From Schistocerca nitens (lineage: Eukaryota; Arthropoda; Insecta; Orthoptera; Acrididae): a stretch of DNA of 64,000 nucleotides. The position numbers and the translations under genes are program-made. Of the stretch, positions 32,549 to 42,239 are shown piece after piece; position 1 is the stretch's first letter, and every line of letters starts with the position of its first letter. The notes beneath the pieces were generated by a model, which had not been told where the DNA came from, made no database searches, and saw only the letters and a list, made by a program, of their open reading frames with translations. Location: positions 5,156,501 to 5,220,500 of the forward strand of contig NC_064615.1 of assembly GCF_023898315.1 (NCBI RefSeq). Direction: 5' to 3'.

Positions 32549-33566
32549 GTTGTTGTTGTGGTCTTCAGTCCTGAGACTGGTTTGATGCAGCTCTCCATGC
32601 TACTCTATCCTGTGCAAGCTTCTTCATCTCCCAGTACCTACTGCAACCTACATCCTTCTGAATCTGCTTAGTGTATTCATCTCTTGGTCTCCCCCTACGA
32701 TTTTTACCCTCCACGCTGCCCTCCAATACTAAATTGGTGATCCCTTGATGCCTCAGAACATGTCCTACCAACCGATCCCTTCTTCTGGTCAAGTTGTGCC
32801 ACAAACTCCTCTTCTCCCCAATCCTATTCAGTACCTCCTCATTAGTTATGTGATCTACCCATCTAATCTTGAGCATTCTTCTGTAGCACCACATTTCGAA
32901 AGCTTCTATTCTCTTCTTGTCCAAACTATTTACCGTCCATGTTTCACTTCCATACATGGCTACACTCCATACAAATACTTTCAGAAATGACTTCCTGACA
33001 CTTAAATCTATACTCGATGTTAACAAATTTCTCTTCTTCAGAAACGCTTTCCTTGCCATTGCCAGTCTACATTTTATATCCTCTCTACTTCGACCATCAT
33101 CAGTTATTTTGCTCCCCAAATAGCAAAACTCCTTTACTACTTTAAGTGTCTGATTTCCTAATCTAATACCCTCAACATCACCCGACGTAATTCGACTACA
33201 TTCCATTATCCTCGTTTTGCTTTTGTTGATGTTCATCTTATATCCTCCCTTCAAGACACCATCCATTCCGTTCAACTGCTCTTCCAAGTCCTTTGCTGTC
33301 TCTGACAGAATTACAATGTCATCGGCGAACCTCAAAGTTTTTATTTCTTCTCCATGGATTTTAATACCTACTCCAAATTTTTCTTTTGTTTCCTTTACTG
33401 CTTGCTCAATATACAGATTGAATAACATCGGGGAGAGGCTACAACCCTGTCTTACTCCCTTCCCAACCGCTGCTTCCCTTTCATGTCCCTCAACTCTTAT
33501 AACTGCCATCTGGTTTCTGTACAAATTGTAAATAGCGTTTCGCTCCCTGTATTTTACCCCTGCCAC
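32549..33566 (-). mobile_element. RTE-type LINE, young 5'-truncated copy
   Basis: A reverse-strand insertion with a 10-bp TSD, CTGCCCAATT (32539-32548 and 33567-33576). It ends in a short GTTGTTGTT-type 3' tail (reading ACAACAAC on its own strand), typical of RTE-like elements. The coding part is uninterrupted. Confidence 0.9.
32565..33566 (-). CDS. RTE reverse transcriptase, C-terminal part
   Basis: An uninterrupted frame of 333 codons from the truncation point to a natural stop. It carries RQGCSLSPMLFNLYIEQ (about residues 39-55), the catalytic LRFADDIVILSE (FADD near residues 80-83), FCYLGSKITDDGRSREDI, and a basic C-terminus with GKNRRGRPRDEY. The first codon is GTG at the truncation edge, not a real initiation site. 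The endonuclease and the first RT motifs are missing, so it cannot act alone. The lack of stops over 1 kb together with the perfect TSD suggests recent insertion. In a complete element this protein would copy element RNA at a nicked target. Confidence 0.85.
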   Translation of the reverse strand: MAGVKYRERNAIYNLYRNQMAVIRVEGHEREAAVGKGVRQGCSLSPMLFNLYIEQAVKETKEKFGVGIKIHGEEIKTLRFADDIVILSETAKDLEEQLNGMDGVLKGGYKMNINKSKTRIMECSRITSGDVEGIRLGNQTLKVVKEFCYLGSKITDDGRSREDIKCRLAMARKAFLKKRNLLTSSIDLSVRKSFLKVFVWSVAMYGSETWTVNSLDKKRIEAFEMWCYRRMLKIRWVDHITNEEVLNRIGEKRSLWHNLTRRRDRLVGHVLRHQGITNLVLEGSVEGKNRRGRPRDEYTKQIQKDVGCSRYWEMKKLAQDRVAWRAASNQSQD

Positions 33567-33576
33567 CTGCCCAATT

Positions 33577-34619
33577 ACTTCACCCTAATTCGACGCACAA
33601 ACCCGCAAATTATCATACGCTACTGCTAATAGTACTAACAACGGTGACGTGGTATATTTCCAGTACCAACACTTGTATAAAATCCGAGTAATACTTGCAT
33701 TTCTTTTACTTAATGGGCATTCATATTTTATACATGTAGTGATAAATAGCTGCTATACGTTTCATCTGGTTCGCATGAGACAATAAATGTGCTGCTGAAA
33801 ACAAGAGGTTTTCCGTCTGTAACAGTCCCCGAGCGCAGCCACGTTAGCAGCGATTACAACTTCGTTTGTACGATATGTTCTTGATAATCGCACACGTCTC
33901 CTTATGAGGCAGGAAAAATGTGAGCACTGCGGACAGAGATGGAATTATGAGAACCTGTCGACACGACTGATGGCGTTCCCCCGCGGTCTATCGAACGCTG
34001 AGCGGCGGACAACTTCCTCGCCTGATACGTCACACCCATTTATCTCCCCGGTTCGAGCGTAAAAAGTACCCTTTGATCCTTGCCGAGTGCGACACGCTCC
34101 TATGCTGCACGTCGCGTCCATTACTGCCCTGGGACGCCAGCTCGGACGGACAATTGTTTTCACAACAGCGTGCTCCTTCTCTCCATATCCGTCGGCGGTG
34201 GCGTAAGCTGCGTAACGCCCAGTGCTGAGGAGCGAGGCTCTCGCTTTACGCTTCCAGCAGATAGGAACTCGTATCAAACTTCGCCTGGACGCTAACGGCT
34301 GCACGTTCACCTGACGTGCAAGGAGCGTTGCCGTCATCAGAAGACGGCATTCGACCACTTACACTCGTGGAAATAGCCAATTGAGGTGATCAAGGGTAAC
34401 TGCTAGTGTGCTCTTACATGGGACAACAGCGAAATGAACCAATGAGTTCCAAATTGACATTCCATGCTATTAATGCGAGGAACTCTCTATTCTTCTTTCT
34501 CAGTAATTCCACCCCTCATTTAACTGTCGGCTGCCACTTATGTCTGTGGCGGAGTGCATTTCCTAGGGTTACAGCATCATATTAATCCGAACTTCCTGGC
34601 TCACAACGCCGCTGTCTAC
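33577..34619. other. Unassigned sequence
   Basis: No element recognised. The reverse-strand frame at 33945-34358 has no family motif. Confidence 0.4.
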
Positions 34620-35400
34620 AGAAAACTAACGTCGCCGGATGACCAGAAGAAAATGTAGACTCAGTGTTTCCACGTGCTGTACCGAAGATAGCTTTAAGCA
34701 CTCGTGGGCTCCGTCAAAGATGATTTGCTGCTCCGAAAATCTGGAGTTTACAAAATTCCATGTAAATGTGGCCTTTCTTACTTTGGACAGACAACTCGTA
34801 CTGTCCAAGAAAGATGTACAGAACACCGGAGGTACACACGACTTTTACAACCTAACAAGTCGGCAGTGGCAGAACACTGTATTGATACTGGTCACAGTAT
34901 GTTGTATGACAACGTCGAAATTTTGGCAACTACATCACCTTTTTGGGACTCGATAGTCAAGGAGGCAATTGAAATTCGCTTGACGTCGAATTTAATTAAT
35001 AGAGATAGTGGTTTCAACCTCGATAAATCATGGAATCCGGAAGTTGCTGTAATAAACTCACCAAGACGCCGTCACAGTGCAGCTCACAATGACATATCGA
35101 CATGCCAACACAGATCGACTGCGGCGTCATACATGTAACTCGCGCACTGTGCGCGTCCCTGCCGCCGACCAACGTCTCTAGCGCATTTGCATCTGTGGCC
35201 GCATACACGAGTATAAAGGGACGAAGCGAGCACTGGAGCGGCAGTCTTGCGGCTCACTCTGAAGATGGCTGAACGTTATACGGCCGAAATATTAGAAGAA
35301 GAAAGAGAATTCTTGCGGCTGCACATCCGAAAGTTAATGGAACAGAGCTTTAACCAGTTTGGATAATTAGAAGGTGGTACACACAACAAAGAGAAGGAAT
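34620..35400 (+). mobile_element. Penelope-like element, 3' fragment
   Basis: The forward strand keeps the end of the Penelope polyprotein: a GIY-YIG-type endonuclease (34740-35060) and a 3' region of about 250 bp. The latter ends in a folded motif, CTGAAGA (35259-35265), GGC/GCC stem and GAAA (35286-35289), which Penelope elements often carry as a hammerhead ribozyme core. The reverse transcriptase is missing. Boundaries are estimates. Confidence 0.78.
34704..35138 (+). pseudogene. GIY-YIG endonuclease domain of Penelope-like element
   Basis: A 144-codon frame. From about residue 14 it reads SGVYKIPCKCGLSYFGQT, the GIY...YIG pattern in its Penelope form (GVY...YFG), with the preceding K/C-x-C that is usual in these elements, then RTVQERCTEH containing the expected R and H, and SAVAEHCIDTGH. 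The natural stop is at 35136-35138. In Penelope-like elements this domain nicks DNA during insertion. It is separated from any reverse transcriptase here and lacks a convincing start, so it is treated as a remnant even though the frame is open. Confidence 0.82.
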
Positions 35401-36944
35401 CCAACAGTGTCCAATTACAAGCGTTAAAACAAACATTTAGTGGTATCAAATAAACAAGTGCAATAAGTAGAAACGAGGGCTAAAAATATTTGCTTGTATA
35501 AAATATTCTCTGCCTTTTTTGCCTCTTGATGTTTGGATAAAAGCTTGAGAAGTTAAGCTTCTATTGATTTACAATGCTGTCAGTGTTATTCGATATTTTT
35601 TCCCAAGCTCTACCGTAACTGATGTAAAACCAAAAAGAAGACGACAAATCTCCACCGACAAATAAAGTACGTATCACTACCAGTGATTGCCAGTATTTAA
35701 CTAAAATATATTATAATTTGCTGTACTGAACTCATGTACACCTAAACAAAAAGCGTCTATGAAAGCAAGCTGCACTCGGTGTAGGCGAGAGAACGGGCCA
35801 GGGCCCACAAAACGTGCAGGGGGAACAGCCCCCAGCAGAGTTTGTGGCAGAAGGCCCGCCTCGCGTAGATACACGGGACCACGCCGGGTGGCGACACCAC
35901 GTTCGAGGCCCACAACACAGAATGTTCAACAAGACGTAAAAACAGCTACTGTTGCATTAACTAACTAGTTCAGGAGTAATAAACGCGGCTGTTCTCACAG
36001 AGTTCCACACTTACTGGTCAGCACACGAACCTAGACATAGACAAGGAGAGAGTAGGACAAAGCGCTGGAGCGCGAAATATAACGAATCTTGAAACTGGAT
36101 AACCACCTGAAATAAGAGCAATGGAGGGAGACCAGGGCCTTTTAACACAACTTGCAGTATCTATCGTTCAGCCAGTCATAATTACTTGACGATAGAAAAA
36201 TCCAGAGAGACGAATCTTCCCTGTCGAAAGAGAACAGCAGCTGTTGAATATGTCATTAACTTTAAGGCAACAGTTTTAATTGTAATTTTATTAAAAAAAA
36301 CCTTTATTACAATACCGAGGACTGTTCGGCTTTATATACACAGGGCAGCCTTGTTGGCATGGGGGAGCGGTGTCTTAGAAGATATTTTGCAAGAAGCATG
36401 TAATTGCTTAAATTACATGTATGTCAGTGTTGTAAGGATACCAGTATAATTATGACGTGATTTATAATAAAAATTCTGAAAAATAATGTTTGTATTGATC
36501 ATTCATGATGTAAAAACCATGTTACAGTCAACAACATCAACTTGTGGCAGCAGCAGATATAAAGCAAATGGATGAGTGCACCCTACAAAAATCGACGGCT
36601 AGACTACACTTTGGAGACGAGGTGGCTCCCATCCGCCTGAGATGAACTTAGATGCAGACACAAGTTATAGACACAGAGCTAATTGATTTTGCAGTCGCTT
36701 CAGCTACCACTTGCAGATTATGTATATGGTGAGATCCATCTGCAACAGCAAGGCGAAGTGCAGGCAACGCTGAGTCACTTTTAACGATGTTGAGTAATAT
36801 CTACCTCCGTTCTGAACAGCTGTTTGCAGTTACAAGTTCAACACGCTTTCAACTCCGGCTACAGATGGAAACGCATAACATTCTGTAGTGCTTTCTATAT
36901 TTACACATTAAGCAACAGAAATCACTGTACGACTTATGTGAATA
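35401..36944. other. Unassigned AT-rich sequence
   Basis: No family recognised. The frame 35759-35968 is Arg/Pro/Thr-rich in a GC-rich patch and has no domain. Confidence 0.4.
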
Positions 36945-37506
36945 TACACGGTCCAGTCACACTAATGTGACCAGCACTTGGTTCAACGTCAACGAGCAAC
37001 AGCCATTCCCAGACAGGTGGCAGGACCAGCAGTGGAAGGTGTACAAAGTGCGTCGGGGAATGCAGAAAACACTGCTGTCTTTGTCGTAATGTGGAAATGG
37101 AGCAATCTATCTGACGTTGGTTCTCTGGTCAAGAGTGAAAGCATTTCTGAAACACCTAAGCCTGTAAACTGTTCCCGTACCAATGTGGTTAACGTATACC
37201 CTGCATGGCAAAATGGCGCTACCCAAAACCAGCGTCGAGGCGACTGTGGGGAACCAAATTCCATAGCTAACAGGGCTGAAGGCGGTTGCGGAGTTGTGCG
37301 TGGACAAACAGACGTTCAACTGTTGGATGCAACCGACCGCTGAGATGAACCAGCGGGCTACGAACTGTGTGCCTCCGCAGTAGGCGCCTGGTCCGTGCAC
37401 TCATGTTCACTTCTGTTCACTGGCGACGAAGGCTGCAATTTGGACGCCGGTTCCACAAATGGATGTCAACTAAGTGACGACTGGTTGCCTCTTCAAGTGC
37501 ATCACG

Positions 37507-37965
37507 TGTAGTGGACTGTTAAGGCAGCCAGTCCACAGTGAAGTAGCCGAAAGGGCACGCGTCAACTCACACGCCGACTGGCGCGAAGTCTGGAACAGGA
37601 TACGTGATGAATGTGATAAAGAAAAGAACGTAGCTACTAGAACACTTAACTTTTATATCGTCCTTTGGTATACAGCATTCTTGATGATACAAGTGAGACT
37701 CTTTAGATTCATGAAGTAACTAATGGCGCCTTGCTAGGTCGTAGCCATGGACTTAGCTGAAGGCTATTCTAACTGTCTCTCGGCAAATGAGAGAAAGGCT
37801 TCGTCAGTGTAGTCGCTAGCAAAGTCGTCGTACAACTGGGGCCTTGTCGTGGCGCTCGGTCTGCGATCTCTGCCAGTGGCGACACGCGGGTCCGACATGT
37901 ACTAATGGACCGCGGCCGATTTAAGCTACCACCTAGCAAGTGTGGTGTTTGGCGGTGACACCACA
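37507..37965 (-). mobile_element. Solo LTR of an LTR retrotransposon
   Basis: A 459-bp segment beginning TG and ending CA on either strand, with a perfect 5-bp TSD, TCACG (37502-37506 and 37966-37970). It interrupts the family B Tc1-like element at the place where the transposase reads through in the sister copy. On the reverse strand it starts TGTGGTGTCACC and carries a TATAAAA word (complement near 37652-37658), so that strand is the likelier sense. No internal domain or second LTR is present, as expected after LTR-LTR recombination. The superfamily cannot be told from one LTR. Confidence 0.88.
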
Positions 37966-38190
37966 TCACGTTTTATGCTTCATCGGACAGATGGCCGTTG
38001 GCGTGTACGACGTGAAACGGCTGAAAGCGAACACCCTGTAACAATTGTCTGTCGGTGGAGCGAGCATTACCGTCCGCGGAACATTTTCATAGCATTTCCT
38101 AGATGACCTCGTCATTCTGGAAAGCACAATGGATGAGAAGAAGTGTGCATCTATCCTTGGAGACCATGCGCACCTCTAAATGCAGTTTGC

Positions 38191-38610
38191 TCAAATGGCT
38201 CTGAGCACTATGGGACTTAACATCTGAGGTCATCAGTCCCCTAGAACTTAGAACTACTTAAACCTAACTGAAGGCTACCAAACACATCCATGCCCGAGGC
38301 AGGATTCGAACCTGCGACCGTAGCGGACTGACCGAGCGAGGTGGGGCAGTGGTTAGCACACTGGACTCGCGTTCGGGAGGACGACGGTTCAATCCCACCT
38401 CCGGCCATCTTGATTTAGGTTTTCCGTGATTTCCCTAAATCGCTCCAGGCAAATGCGGGGATGGTTCCTCTGAAAGGGCACGGCCGACTTCCTTCCCCGT
38501 TCTTCCCTAATCCGATGAGACCGATGACCTCGATGTTTGGTCTCTTCCTCCAAACAACCAACAAGTATCGGACTGAAGCGCCTGGAATCGCTCGGCCACC
38601 GCAGCCGGCT
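38191..38610 (-). mobile_element. SINE family 1, split by SINE family 2
   Basis: A reverse-strand family 1 copy in two parts (38191-38331 and 38569-38610), flanked by a perfect 10-bp TSD, TGCAGTTTGC (38181-38190 and 38611-38620), inside the Tc1-like element. Confidence 0.93.
38332..38568 (+). mobile_element. tRNA-headed SINE (family 2), full length
   Basis: Complete head: CCGAGCGAGGTGGGGCAGTGG (A-box region), with a B-box-like GGTTCAATCCC, then the family body ('gattttaggttttccgtgatt' type) and an AAC/ACC-rich tail. An 8-bp TSD, CGGACTGA (38324-38331 and 38569-38576), shows that it jumped into the SINE 1. Confidence 0.9.
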
Positions 38611-38664
38611 TGCAGTTTGCTTTCCTTTGGCACTGTGGCATCTACCACTAGGAGAATTCAGTGC

Positions 38665-38680
38665 CACACACACACACACA
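38665..38680. repeat. (CA)n microsatellite
   Basis: About eight CA units inside the Tc1-like element. Confidence 0.85.
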
Positions 38681-38938
38681 TCTCGTAGTGAACGTGTGTA
38701 TTTCGAAGAGCATCGGGACGGGTTTATCGTACATCCTGGCCACCAAACCCCCCGGATTTAAACCCAGTCGAGAATCTGTGGGACCACCTCGCGCCGTGGA
38801 TCCTCAACCGTGAAATCTACTGCAGATGGCCGCGGAGCTGGAGGTCGCATGGCTCCAGTGCCTGTCGGTATCTTCCAGAACCTCACCTACTCTCTTCCTG
38901 CACTTCTCGCAGCTCCTGACAGGTGACTGGACAGTGTA

Positions 38939-39159
38939 ATTGTTTTATCAACATATGCGTTCATTTGATTCACATTCCAGATCCCTTGTTCAGGTTCGTC
39001 GAGGTATTAGCTTATTACTGTCAGTGATTGTTAAACCATTTCTTTTGCATTTACGTGTAACAAACTGAGCTAATTTCGTAATAGAACGAATTTCTTTATC
39101 ATTGTTTTGGTGGGTGGCTATTCACTTATGACAATATACCGGGCTAAATTAGTATGTTC
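38939..39159. other. Unassigned short spacer
   Basis: Nothing recognised. Confidence 0.4.
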
Positions 39160-39869
39160 AGTTAAATATTCTCGAATATGCGGATGACTTAGTTGTGATG
39201 GCAGATTCGATTGAAAGTTTGCAAAGTAATATTTCAGAGCTAGATCAGAAATGTGAAGACTATGGTATGAAGATTAGCAAAACGAAAGTAATGTCAGTGG
39301 GAAAGAGATAAAAACGGATTGAGTGCCGAATAGGAGGAACAAAGTTAGAACAGGTGGACAGTTTCAAGTACTTAGGATGCATATTCTCACAGGATGGCAA
39401 CATAGTGAAAGAACTGGAAGCGAGGTGTAGCAAAGCTAATGCAGTGAGCGCTCAGCTACGATCTACTCTCTTCTGCAAGAAGGAAGTCAGTACCAAGACT
39501 AAGTTATCTGTGCACCGTTCAATCTTTCGACCAACTTTGTTGTATGGGACCGAAAGCTGGGTGGATTCAGGTTACCTTATCAATAAGGTTGAGGTTACGG
39601 ATATGAAAGTAGCTAGGATGATTACACGTACTATTAGATGGTAACAACGGCAGGAGGGTGTCCACAATGAGGAAATCAAAGAAAAACTGGGAATGAAGTC
39701 TATAGATGTAGCAGTCAGGGCGAACAGGCTTAGATGGTGGGGTCATGTTACACGCATGGGAGAAGCAAGGTCACCAAAGAGACTCGTGAGTTCAGCAGTA
39801 GAGGGTAGGAGGAGTCGGGGTAGACCAAGGAGAAGGTACCTGGATTCGGTTAAGAATGATTTTGAAGTA

Positions 39870-41208
39870 CGAGGGTCGGTCAAAAAGTAATGCCTCCCAT
39901 TTTTTTTCTACTTAAAGAAATTAAGTTAAGTGAAAAATTTGAATTTGGCGCCATTCCTCAAACCTTCTTCTGCAATCCACTGCAGTAGTAACTTTCTGTG
40001 TCAACAGGTGGCAGCACAGCAGAAGTTTGTAAGATGGCCGACATCGATGTTCGTTTGAGACAGCGTTGTGTGATTGAATTCTTGAATGCAGAAGGTGAAA
40101 CGCCCATACGCATTCATGAAAGACTGAAGAAGGTGTATGGTGTTGTGACAGTGGATGTCAGCACTGTTAGACGATGGGTTCGTCGTTGTAAGGAAGCTGA
40201 AGGGCAAACACCGTTGACTGACGAAAAGCGGAGCGGCAGGCCGGTGAGTGCAGTGACTCCACACAACATTCAGCAAGTTGATGACATCATTCGTGGTGAC
40301 CGTCGGGTGACTGCAGATGAAGTGTGTCGCATTATTTCTCTTAGTAAAGGCAGTGTGATCACGATTATTAAACAATTGGGGTACTCAAAAGTTTGTGCAC
40401 GGTGGGTTCCAAGAATGTTAACCGATCAGAATAAAGAGGCAAGGAAAACAATAGCCTCCCAACACTTGCAGCGCTTCCGTTTGGAGGGAGATGAGTTTCT
40501 GAAAAAAATTGTGACCGGGGACGAAACATGGGTGCATTTTTTTGAACCCGAATCAAAGAGGCAGTCAATGGAGTGGCGTCACACAAGCTCGCCGAGGAAG
40601 AAAAAATTCAAAACTGTGCGATCGGCAGGGAAAGTTATGGCAACAGTTTTCTGGGATACAGAGGGTGTGATTCTGGTTGATTTTTTGGAGCAGGGATGCA
40701 CAATAAATTCTGTTCAATACGTCACAACCCTCAAAAAACTTAAAGCACGTCTTCAGCGAGTTCGCCCAACAAAATCAATGGCAGATGTTCTTCTTTTGCA
40801 TGACAATGCAAGACCACACACCAGTCGTCACACCTCTGACGAGATTGTCAAAATTGGATGGGAAGTTTTGCCTCATCCCCCATACAGCCCTGACCTGGCA
40901 CCATCAGACTTCCATCTGTTCGGGCCACTAAAAGAAGCTCATCGTGGGATTCATTTTGAAGATGAGGAGGCCATCAAAACATCCGTGCGTCAATGGCTTA
41001 GGAAGCAGAGCTGTGATTTTTACCGTGCTGGGATACATGCCCTTGTTCAAAGATGGACCAAAACTGTAGAGATGGGCGGAGATTACATTGAAAAATGACA
41101 AAATGATCCTCAATGTTGTGGTTTTCAACCTATGTAATTGCATTTAAATTTCCTGACAATTAAACGTAGAAAAAAAAATAGGAGGCATTACTTTTTGACT
41201 GACCCTCG
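39870..41208 (+). mobile_element. mariner element, structurally complete
   Basis: A 1,339-bp element flanked by TA (39868-39869 and 41209-41210). The terminal inverted repeats start CGAGGGTCGGTCAAAAAG on the left and CGAGGGTCAGTCAAAAAG on the right, with about two differences in the first 30 bp. It contains one intact transposase gene, about 164 bp after the left end. Size, TA target and gene layout are all as expected of a working mariner. It is inserted in a LINE fragment, so it is younger than that. Confidence 0.96.
40034..41098 (+). CDS. mariner transposase, intact
   Basis: A 354-residue protein that cuts and pastes the element at TA sites in the nucleus. The chosen start is the Met of MADIDVRLRQ; a Met 12 codons upstream is in frame but falls in sequence that looks like leader, and most family members start at such a position. 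The N-terminus has two helix-turn-helix parts (about residues 8-55, with TVRRWVRR, and 75-120), then the linker motif WVPRML (124-129). The catalytic triad is complete: D163 (TGDETWV), D257 (LLHDNARPH) and D292 (PSDF), giving 34 residues between the last two, the mariner D,D34D pattern. The signature YSPDLAPSDFHLF (284-296) is present. No stop or frameshift is seen. Length is typical (about 345-355). Whether it is active cannot be judged by eye. Confidence 0.96.
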   Translation: MADIDVRLRQRCVIEFLNAEGETPIRIHERLKKVYGVVTVDVSTVRRWVRRCKEAEGQTPLTDEKRSGRPVSAVTPHNIQQVDDIIRGDRRVTADEVCRIISLSKGSVITIIKQLGYSKVCARWVPRMLTDQNKEARKTIASQHLQRFRLEGDEFLKKIVTGDETWVHFFEPESKRQSMEWRHTSSPRKKKFKTVRSAGKVMATVFWDTEGVILVDFLEQGCTINSVQYVTTLKKLKARLQRVRPTKSMADVLLLHDNARPHTSRHTSDEIVKIGWEVLPHPPYSPDLAPSDFHLFGPLKEAHRGIHFEDEEAIKTSVRQWLRKQSCDFYRAGIHALVQRWTKTVEMGGDYIEK

Positions 41209-41352
41209 TAATAGGCTTAACATCAGAAGAGGCACCAATGTTGGCACTGAATAGGGGATCATGGAGGAATTTTATAAGGGGGGCTATGCTCCAGACTGAA
41301 CGCTGAAAGGCATAATCAGTCTTAAATGATGATGATGATGAGTTAAATATTC

Positions 41353-41864
41353 AATATAAAATCAACTCCCATCCAGCGACAGCTTACGTCATCGTCAGGA
41401 GGGAGAGGTAGCAGCTAAATATGAAAACGAAGGAAACTGAGGAAATTTCGAAATTTTACTCAAACTCGATACGGGAAGAGAAGCGAGGATCCAAAACGCG
41501 GAGGGGAATTTAAGAATGCTGGAAATCCAGAAGAGAACAATCTGAAAATGGATATTGGCGAATGTTGGAGGAGCACTGAATTTAGCTGCATATTTACTGA
41601 CGTATTACGAGTAGTAGCCGAAGGAAAGCAGTTGTTCAAATAGCTGAAGCAGTAAAAAACGGCAAGAAAGAGTGAAAAAGGTAGATACATTTTGGTGGAT
41701 AACACACGTCTGACTGTCGACTATCGAAGACTGTCTATGCCTCAGTTATTGGTGCTGTTGTTGATGGTACAGTGGCAGATGCAAGTCAAAGGAAGCCAAA
41801 AACAGTGAAACCTACCAAAAAGATATTTCGTGGTAAGTTGCGTAAGGAAAGCCTGGAGCAGCAG
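41353..41864. other. Unassigned sequence
   Basis: Nothing recognised. Confidence 0.4.
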
Positions 41865-42130
41865 GATCGGCCGCCGGCCGCGGCCGGAGCTCGCTGCAGC
41901 GGCTGGAGGCAGGCTGGCCGGCTGGAGCGCGGCCGCCGCCGCCGCCGCCGCCGCTACCGTACGCCCGCCTCCGGAACCGGTCGGACAACATGCTGGATGC
42001 ACCGAGCCACTCGGGCCGGGGCAAGAAAGTAAGAGCAAACACGGAGCTTCAATTAGGCCAGCCCACGGGCCCCAGAGGGTCGCCTGCAGTTATTAATGTG
42101 GCACACCGCCGGCGACAGTGTACCGGAGGC
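41865..42130. promoter_or_regulatory. CpG-rich island with GCC tract and AATTA motifs
   Basis: A GC-rich block with a perfect GCC repeat (about 41931-41954), followed by CAATTAGGCC (42050-42059) and TTATTAATG (42091-42099). No coherent coding frame. It resembles the other islands in being GC-rich with isolated homeodomain-type AT words. Inference from composition only. Confidence 0.35.
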
Positions 42131-42239
42131 TTCCTCCGGCTAGAGACCGTTCCCCCTGCACACTCGTCGTCTTGACAATGGACTGTGGAAACAGTATTCA
42201 CTATTGCCATGCAGAGCGGTGCAAAAGGCGACCTTTCAG

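Larger units (their letters stand above)
36947..38936 (+). mobile_element. Tc1-like element (family B) with nested insertions
   Basis: Flanked by TA (36945-36946 and 38937-38938), with inverted ends CACGGTCCAGTCAC and, in reverse complement, CACTGTCCAGTCAC. It contains a solo LTR (37507-37965) and a SINE 1 (38191-38610), itself split by a SINE 2 (38332-38568). Transposase sense survives in pieces, including CFIGQMAVGV/LHRTDGRW-type sequence just after the LTR and EEHRDGFIVHPGHQTPRI at 38708-38761. Stops and frameshifts make it inactive. It is a sister of 23507-25255. Confidence 0.9.
39172..41340 (+). mobile_element. Non-LTR LINE (RTE-like), split by mariner
   Basis: A 5'-truncated LINE with a perfect 12-bp TSD, AGTTAAATATTC (39160-39171 and 41341-41352), and a 3' tail of ATG/GAT units (41326-41340). 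Sense begins just before the catalytic box (EYADDLVVMADS), then FKYLGCIFSQDGNIVKELEA, RPTLLYGTESWV, LRWWGHVTRMGEARSPKR and SRGRPRRRYLDSVK. A few stops are present. The mariner at 39870-41208 interrupts it; the last ~130 bp of the LINE follows. Confidence 0.9.
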
